Below, in pieces: positions 56,871 to 64,000 of a stretch of DNA of 64,000 nucleotides. Source of the DNA: Hemicordylus capensis. Lineage: Eukaryota; Chordata; Lepidosauria; Squamata; Cordylidae. The translations under genes were made by a program, and so were the position numbers. The DNA lies in NCBI RefSeq assembly GCF_027244095.1, contig NC_069659.1, positions 174,522,001-174,586,000 on the forward strand, read 5' to 3'. Every line of letters begins with the position of its first letter. Position 1 is the first letter of the stretch. The notes under the pieces are model-generated. The model was not told the DNA's origin. It saw only the letters and a program-made list of their open reading frames with translations, and ran no database searches.

Positions 56871-58524
56871 GAGTGTTTACCAGAGCATTGATGCAACCTC
56901 ACAAACAATGACATTGTATCACTGTTACTAGGGTGTTACTCTGAGGTTACTAGCAAATACCTAAGCAGAGGTATATAGGATTAGCATACCAGCATGCTTA
57001 GATGCAAGGACTTATGTCTGCATCTTGATGAGGGCTTGATGTGCCTACGATAGCTTATATGCCAACTTTGAAAACATTTGTACACATTGCCAATAGGTAA
57101 GCGTACAAAGTCCCATCAAACAGACCTGCATGGCAATTGCGAACAGCTCTATTGGCAGGAATCAGGATAGAAGCATTGACTGAGCCATACTGTTGAACAC
57201 CAGCAATGAGTGCCAATCCCTACCTTCTGTCAGGAGCGACATAATAAGAAGGGATGTCCCCACCACAGTGGAGGCCTTTGACCTGGTGCCCTTGGTAAGG
57301 TTTAAGCAGTCTCTGGATGTCAGGCAGGTAACAGAAGATGCCAAATTGCAAGGAGCATTGTAGGGAGATTTTTCTACTTTTAGTTTTAGAGGGGGAAAGA
57401 GCCAGACAATACTCCAACACTAAGAGAAACAAAGATGATCGACTTCAATTAAAGATTCAGAAACTGTGGATCAATAGCAGACACATCTAAGGTTACATTA
57501 GATTAACACAATTCTGCCCCAGCTATGTTCCCTTATAAGATCAAGCACCAGGTTGGCCACTCAAGTACATTTGGGTTTGGGTCAGCCTTCTTACCAGAAT
57601 CTTTACATCTGTCCTTTACAGTTTTCAAAACTAATTTTGGAAGAATCACCCTTATCCTTTCTCAGAACTGGACTCAATGACTCCCTCACCAGGGCTGTTA
57701 ATTCCCTTTTTCTCTTGTCCAAATCAGTTGTCATGCCAACTATCACTGTCTTCTCTTCACTTCTGGTTTCAGGCATCTGTTCTGCCTAGATGAGCCTATT
57801 CCTTCCCCTATATTTTGTGGTTTGTGCTGATTACAAGCATTTCTGTGTACCTTATATCTTTAAAAGCTTCTTAAAACCTAATTGCAAGTCTGTTGCAAGA
57901 AAAAGGAATGAAAGCTGTTGCTGGTCAGAATCATGGGACATCAGCAAATACTCTTTGTTGGTTAGCCATTGTTGCAAAAAATTGTTTAAGCTAAGGAAAA
58001 ATAAACTGAGAGCCTGAGAGATCTTGCAAAATAGCATAGAAAATAGGCCAAATTAAGAACTATTAGGCCTTTCAAACTGGCCTCCTGTGTAAGGCAAACA
58101 CAACCACAGGGAACCTTAAAGGTGCACTGAAGAAGTATTTTGTTGAGCTCAGTGTGTTTCAGTTGACATAACTAACGAAGCACTGGTGCAAAGAGATAAG
58201 TACCAGTACTTCTGAAGTGTACCAGACCAATGCTTCACTGGTGCTTGTTTGTGTGTGGGGGTGTGGGGGTGTGTAATTTCAATAACCTCCCCTTCCCCCC
58301 AGAAGCACTGTGCCACCCACAAATATATCCCTGAGGGCTGCACAACCCTCTGGGACATAGTTTTGGGTGGCATAGAGCAATTTCTGGGAAAGGGGAGGTC
58401 ATCAAAAAAAGAGGAGGTCATCACCACTGAGCCAGCACTGAAGCGGAATTAGTTTGAACTTTTTAGAAGCACCAGTGCTTCTCCCAATATAGCAGGATGT
58501 CAGCTAGTGACCTTTTTTCAGTTT
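56871..58524. other. Intronic DNA without recognised features
   Basis: Short frames on both strands lack domains. A GT/GGGG-rich stretch lies at about 58248-58275, and a direct repeat of ggggaggtcatca / gaggaggtcatca at about 58393 and 58411. Confidence 0.4.
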
Positions 58525-59105
58525 CTAGAAAAATAAAGTTGTATATAAACAATTGAATAAAATGGTTGATTTTTTTAAATACTTCTAAATGTAAATATTA
58601 TAAATATAAAAACAGTGTGACACAAGTTACATAGTGGGATAAACTGAACTTGAAGATTTTGTTGTTATAATATTTCTCTTAAAACAACACCGGCCTAATC
58701 ATTAACACCAAATGTTGTACCAAATGATGACATCACGCAACATAGCTTAACATTGACTCCCTGCACCTAAAGGGAGTCTGCAAACTCTGATATCTGTTGG
58801 GATTGAAACTTTAGGTGCAGAATGAATAAATGAATGCTTTTAGTCACATGTGCAAGGTATTACATGTTAGTTAAGCTGTGATGTGCAATGTCACTATTTG
58901 GTACAATTTTGGGGTGTTAAATGATTAGGCTGATGTTCTTCTAAGAGAAATATTGTAATAATAATTTTCAGGTTCAGTCTGTCCAGTTGTATAGCCTGTG
59001 TTACACTATGTTGTTGTTTATGATATGTTTAAGTTTTTAGATGTGAATTTAAAAATTCCTGTCTCATTCAATGTTTTGTATACATTAGCTTTATAGTGCT
59101 TCTGA
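58525..59105. mobile_element. Long inverted-repeat (foldback) element
   Basis: The core arms are clear: cctaatcattaacaccaaat, tgttgtaccaaatgatgaca and catagcttaac (58694-58751) pair with the reversed gttaagctgtgatgtg, tttggtacaattttggggtg and ttaaatgattagg region (58870-58929). The symmetry then runs outward, with more mismatches, through gggataaactgaac / gttcagtctgtcc and acagtgtgacaca / tgtgttacacta to about 58525 and 59105. An inner stem ctgcacctaaag/ctttaggtgcag lies at 58762-58773 and 58809-58820. No ORF. Confidence 0.7.
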
Positions 59106-59358
59106 AGAGGAGCCGTTGACTCAAAACATGTTGGGTTCAATAAAATACCACTCCAGTGCACCTTTGGCTCTCTCATGGTTTCTTCTTTGCCCTCCCTCCT
59201 TTCTTTCTTCTGCCTCAAGACCTGAAGAGTTCTTATTCTCGTCCCCAAAGAAGCCAAAAACCTGATGACATCTAGGGCCTCAGGTGAAGAGACCTTAGTC
59301 CCTTTCCTTGCTAACTGGCAGTGATTGACCAAAAATGCTGTCGATGGAACCTGAGCTC
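59106..59358. other. Intronic DNA
   Basis: Contains ttcaataaaataccactcca near 59138, an AATAAA-bearing segment typical of dispersed element ends; the family is not recognised. Confidence 0.35.
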
Positions 59359-59524
59359 CAGGGCCAGACGGGGGCCACTGAGAGGGCGGTGGAATGTATG
59401 TGGGGAGGGTGCCGAGTCTTGAGCAGAATAGGCAATTAAGGGTGGGAGTTGGGGCTCAGGGGTGCCACATGGGTAGGGCGCACCGAGAATATGCCCTGTT
59501 GCCCTGTGGGCCAGTCTGAGCCTG
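59359..59524 (-). mobile_element. hAT-like MITE, family R copy 2
   Basis: Reverse-oriented relative of 22070-22243: the ends cagggccagacg and gggccagtctgagcctg match that copy's termini, and the interior (cccacccttaatt, cctccccacatacattcc) matches when reversed. Flanks ctgagctc and ccaagctc agree at 6 of 8. Confidence 0.75.
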
Positions 59525-61779
59525 CCAAGCTCTCTTATGTTGCAAACTGTGTGTTCCAGCATGTAGCTACAATTGTTATGATCTGTGTTAATTACTTCCA
59601 CACTCTCAGTCGCATTTATGGACACTTGGCCAACAGAATGCCCAAGTATTGTCTACCATGAAATTGGATAGGACAGAATTATAAATAATAGTGCAGGCAA
59701 TTGTAAAATGTACATATAGCTCATCAGAGCTCCTTTGAGTGTTGCAGAAAGCTGAAACAAGAAGTAAATGAAGAAGGCACAATTCCATCCCAGGTGGCTT
59801 GTTGGACTGGGATTTATTTCCTTTTGAGAGCAGATAAAAAGAACACCACCAAAACCTCTATTAAGAATCCTAATAAAACTAGGTTTATAAGTTGTGGGAG
59901 TCCACAGCGAAAGAGCAATGTATGAACAAACAACTTGGGTTATACATTCTATTTAGTAAAATGTTTCTCTTTTTATTTTTTTATTATTTTGCCAATCCAT
60001 GAAAATTGGTGCACAATGAAGACTGGCAAAAAAAAACCACACACACCCCCCAAAAAACCACACAAAACCCCCACACAACAGCAACAAAACTCCACCTTCT
60101 ACAATGTGCCTTTTTATTGTTATGTATGTATATGCATGTAACAGTGAGTAAAGGTTTAAAAGCTTGGAAATGCTGTGGAAATGAAGTGCATTCCCTCACC
60201 CTTATATAACTTTTTTAAAAATAGGTTAGCAGGTTTTGTTCAACTGTCTAAAGAAATTCATCTTTGAGCTGAGACCAAGCATGGAAAACTTCTGCTGAAA
60301 AGGAGATTTTTTTTTTTTTTTTGAAGTGAAAAGCATGTGAAAACAGGGGGTTGTAATGGAAATCAGAATATAACCTTAAGCGATAATACTATTTTCTATA
60401 ACAGCAGTGGAAATGCTAAGCTGGAATAAGGCATCTTTCGGCACACAGAGATATTCGGTTAAAGCCCCAAGAATCTTCCCACTTCCCTTTTCTTTAATTC
60501 ACTGATTTTTGTGCATGTGGTATTTTTGTTTGTGTATGAATCATTAGGGTTTGTTTTCCCATTGATGTGCAATGTATAACTTTCTTGAATTGCATCGCAC
60601 AGGGAGGAAAAAAGAAGATGCTAAGAGTTCAGCACTATCAGAGTTTTGAGATATAGCTCCTTTGTGTATAGGGACAAGGAAGGATCTTCTAGTTACCATT
60701 TCAGATTTTCATTTTCAAAGGATGTATTTTCTGGCACAGCAAAACCATATCAGCCACACTTTATTGACAGCAGTTTTATTGTAGCTAGCGGCTTTACAGT
60801 AAGCTGTTTATTGCTGTTCCCTAACTCAGTTGACAGCAATTGGGGAATTAATTTCCTTGCCCCCAGTGTGCTTTCTTGGATATAAACAACAGATGTTTAA
60901 GATATGAAAACAGTGACCCATTTACATTTGACAACTTTTAAGTACACAGTTCGACTTTCCCTAAAATTAAGTTGAAATTTGGTTTGAGGCAGAAAAAGAT
61001 CAAAGATCGACACTTCCCAAAGCTCATGTGATGGACTGCCCTCTTCAGCAGTTAAACAGAATTCTAGATTTAAAACCAAAGGTTTTCCACTCTCTCTCGC
61101 TCTCTCAAAAAAGGAAATATTTGTTGGTGTTCATATTTGCTAAAAATACACATATATGCTATTACCCCCCCCCCCACTTACTCTTGTCTTCCCCACTGCC
61201 AGTTTTTGATTGTGAACTCCTTGGGATTAGGGACCTATCAGTTTTTGCTCATGTACACAGATTGTTATGTATACATAATAATTAATAATAGGAAGGCATG
61301 TACATATCCATCTTGCAAATACTCCTATATAATCCATTGATCATTGTGTTTCTCAAGTCCTGGCTCCATATCATTCTTTAAGTTATGCAACCTGCATAAA
61401 TCGCAGGATGCATTGAGCTACCATAGTAATCTATATCTGACATAGCATCTATTATCCCGCAAAGATCTTTCTGCTCTACAGTCATAAGTGCCCTCATCCT
61501 CCACAAAAGCAAAGATCCTCCTGCTCCTTTCTCCAGCACAGTTGTTGATTCAGAAGAGTCTCCGTGGGAAATTATAACACTAAGGAGCACTTTAGATGCT
61601 AAATTTTTCTACTCAAAAAACGTAAAATACTTAAGAGGAATCTCCATGTGTGAAACATGTTTGGGTTTTTTTGCAATGTATAAAATGTGGCACAAGTGGT
61701 TTCTTTTTCTCCCCACTCCCCACTACAGGTAAATAGATTCGGTTGCAAATAAGCACAGTTGGCTGGTACTTGTGTTGTG
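59525..61779. other. Intronic DNA, AT-rich
   Basis: Includes a CA/C-rich low-complexity tract (about 60028-60090), a T18 run (about 60306-60323) and a poly-C run (about 61166-61176). No exon or repeat family recognised in 2.2 kb. Confidence 0.4.
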
Positions 61780-61855
61780 TAGAATCACAGAAGGGACCTT
61801 GGTGGTCTTCTTGTGTCCAACCCGCTGCTCCATACAGTACACTGCTTTATACATT
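61780..61855 (-). mobile_element. CR1 3' end remnant, antisense
   Basis: agaatcacagaagggacctt followed by ggtggtcttcttgtgtccaa and cccgctgctc is the reversed CR1 3' terminal region. Confidence 0.6.
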
Positions 61856-61904
61856 ACAATATTTGCCCCCAATAGAGGTAAAATAAATCATGAATGCAAA
61901 CTTT

Positions 61905-61965
61905 ATGTACACTTACCATTGAATGCAATGGGTCTTCCAAGTAAACATACACATTAGTTGGCTGT
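61905..61965. repeat. Degraded dispersed repeat fragment
   Basis: cacttaccattgaatgcaat followed by gggtcttccaagtaaacata is the 'cattgaatgcaatgggtctt' remnant of the abundant squamate repeat also glimpsed at 27601-27760. Confidence 0.4.
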
Positions 61966-62013
61966 ATATCCATTAAAACCAATTGAACAAGTTAGTCATA
62001 ACTTAGTCCCATT

Positions 62014-62149
62014 CGGTATTCCCTCTAACAGGAATTCCCAGATGTTGTTGACTACAACTCTCAGCATCCCCAGCTGCAGTGGCCTTTGGCTGGGGATTAT
62101 GGGGGCTGTAGTCAACAGCATCTGGGAATCCCTGTTAGAGGGATCACTG
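62014..62149. mobile_element. hAT-like MITE with perfect 8-bp TSD, family C copy 3
   Basis: The left end cggtattccctctaacagga and right end ccctgttagagggatcactg are inverted repeats, with inner pairs agatgttgttgactacaact / gtagtcaacagcatctggg. It is flanked by gtcccatt on both sides (62006-62013 and 62150-62157), a perfect 8-bp duplication. Length 136 bp, close to the 28778 copy. Confidence 0.9.
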
Positions 62150-62157
62150 GTCCCATT

Positions 62158-62847
62158 CCTTTCTATGGACCAATCAGAATATTACATGAAACACTTTGTC
62201 CTGCATGTTTATTTGAATTTAAAAAGCAACTGTGAGGGAGGCAATCAACATTGGAACCATGAGGCTCAAGGAGGTGCCAACAGACCTCCATGGGCAATTG
62301 TGCCAAAGGAGGCCTTCCCTCTGCAATTTAGTAGCAGCTTCAGGGTGTGGTTTTTGTAGGGATGCCATGTGAGGTGAAATGGTTAAAAACATGCATCATG
62401 GTCCTGATTTGGATTGCCTACTATATTCTGCTATTTAACTGGAAAATAATACACAGGGCTAAACTATAGTACTATGTTACAGAGTTTGGCCTTAGTTGTA
62501 GTTCACTGTAGTTGAGTTGGAGATCTTCTACATGTGTTTCCCTACTTTGCAATGTAAGCCAGATCTGCATAATTTGTGACTCCAAACCAAATACATCCCA
62601 GCAAGCATGTATTGTCACACCCAAGGTCCATGACAAACATCAAATCCATTTATCAAGCCATTGCTGGGCCACCTTACTAGATGGTGGGCTCATTTTAGCC
62701 TGGGCCATCACAACTTTTACATAATTCTAATTTATGAAGAGGCTCCCCAAACCGTTTCTTATTTTACATTGGGTCAGTTTTGTGTGTGTTTCATTGTTTA
62801 TGTGAACAAAATAACTCGAGCTGGTCGCTCATAGGGGTCAGCAGGAG
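62158..62847. other. Intronic DNA without recognised features
   Basis: No gene or repeat recognised. Confidence 0.4.
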
Positions 62848-62983
62848 CAGGACTGTACTCCTTCAGCCCTCCAGCCGCTGGTGGACTACGACTCCCATCA
62901 TCCCCAGCCATAGTGACCAATAGTCAATGATGACGGGAGTTATAGCCCAACAACAGCTGGAAGGCTGAAGTTGTGAAGCCCTG
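62848..62983. mobile_element. hAT-like MITE, 136 bp
   Basis: The left end caggactgtactccttcagc and right end gctgaagttgtgaagccctg are inverted repeats. Inner pairs are ccagccgctggtggactacg / gcccaacaacagctgg and actcccatcatcc / tgatgacgggagt. The target duplication is unclear (flanks agcaggag and atttagag). Confidence 0.65.
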
Positions 62984-64000
62984 ATTTAGAGTGAAGTAGT
63001 TGCAGACACAGAAAAGGCTAAGGATCGTTTCCCTCTGCTGCTGCTTCAGTCGGAATTCCGTGCTCACAAAGCTGATTACTAAATAAACCATGCTGTCCAT
63101 AATGTATAGTTAGCCCCAGATTCATTTTGAAATCTATGGAACTAAAGCAATTCTATTGTTTTCAAAGGAATATATCTATGCACACATTTTACTACATGAA
63201 CCCTAGAGTTGAAAGGGACATCAGTATTTATATACACAAACAAGGTTACTTATGGTAATGCAAGTAGCCATATTTTCATGAGAAGGGTTCTTCAGGTTAT
63301 GATGCTCTTCTGCTCTGTTCTTCAGCAGCAAGAAAGGAAAAAGCAGTTCACAGCTGGAGAAACTGATCTACAAATGCTGCTTGGGGGCTTATCATATCTG
63401 TGGTTTTGCTTAAAATATCCCACCACAGTGTGGCCGTAGATTCAAAAGCTGAACTCAAGTAGTGCTGGTTTAGAACACTGTATCCTTGGAATGTGCCTGC
63501 AGTATTTGCAGGGAGGCTAAATAAATCTCCTTTAGGCTGCAATGCAGACAACAATACAGAGGTTTTTGGGTCAAGACCTCTGCTGAGCAAAGAGCTGACC
63601 AGCTCCAGTTACCCCCATGCAACAATTCTGTCCTACATTCTCTCTTCTCCCTGTAGAACAACAGTGCCTTCTTAAGGTAGACTGTTCAGATTTTCTGCCT
63701 TTGCATCAATGAGTGAGGCTTGCTCTCACTGGAGGTATTTACACAATCCAGCCAAAATGAGGTACTCTTAATTCCCATTGATTTCAATAAGTAACTGAAG
63801 CACAACTCCCCAACTGAAATCAATTGGACAAGCTCTTTTTTCCTGTGGTTTTGCCCCCACAGTATTCATTTTCCCTTCTCCTCCACCCACAACACACATT
63901 CTCCCAATCCATTGTTCCTTTTTTTCACCCAGCTGGTTATTGCTTTCTCCTGAATGTCCCCCTCACACATTCATTGCTCTCTCTTCCTCCCTTTCAGAAC
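62984..64000. other. Intronic DNA to window end
   Basis: No exon is recognised. At about 63760-63830 there is a degraded inverted pair ttcccattgatttcaataag / ctgaaatcaattgg, like the old amniote repeat near 1100. Confidence 0.4.

Overview
The window is vertebrate nuclear DNA, most likely from a squamate reptile (lizard or snake). It holds one protein-coding gene, split genes are implied by splice sites rather than packed ORFs, and the repeats are of squamate type: CR1 and L2 LINEs, Sauria-type tRNA SINEs, tRNA-Ala-headed SINEs and many short hAT-like MITEs. Nothing bacterial or organellar is visible. The species cannot be fixed from this sequence.

Positions 1-46.5 kb look like a gene desert upstream of the gene. 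They are AT-rich single-copy DNA with scattered repeats: L2 fragments (about 3.4, 12.6 and 34.5 kb), CR1 fragments (5.0-6.7 and 9.6-10.5 kb), SINEs (3.2, 13.05, 25.5, 26.1, 42.1 and 43.1 kb), a TA-flanked DNA element with a CpG-rich core (4.2-4.8 kb) and several MITE families, some with perfect 8-bp target-site duplications. A possible solo LTR in antisense lies near 29.8-31.0 kb.

Positions 46.5-64 kb hold the 5' part of PCDH9 (protocadherin-9, delta-1 class) on the + strand: a CpG-rich promoter with a CCAAT box, a probable noncoding first exon ending at a strong donor near 47,684, an intron, then the large coding exon (about 49,049-52,211). That exon encodes the signal peptide, seven cadherin repeats, the transmembrane helix and cytoplasmic motifs CM1 and CM2. 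The reading frame runs 20 codons past the exon's donor, so intron retention would give a short-tailed protein without the C-terminal exons (including the PP1-binding CM3 motif). The rest of the window, to 64,000, is the start of the next intron.

The most unusual signal is a group of five GC-rich elements (29.36, 31.3, 37.43, 55.26 and 56.44 kb) built from chains of hairpins. The hairpins keep their place and loop from copy to copy, while the stem sequences differ and stay paired. Other foldback structures lie at 8.2, 17.2, 42.7, 44.06 and 58.5-59.1 kb. All comparisons were made by eye between copies inside the window; no database search was run.
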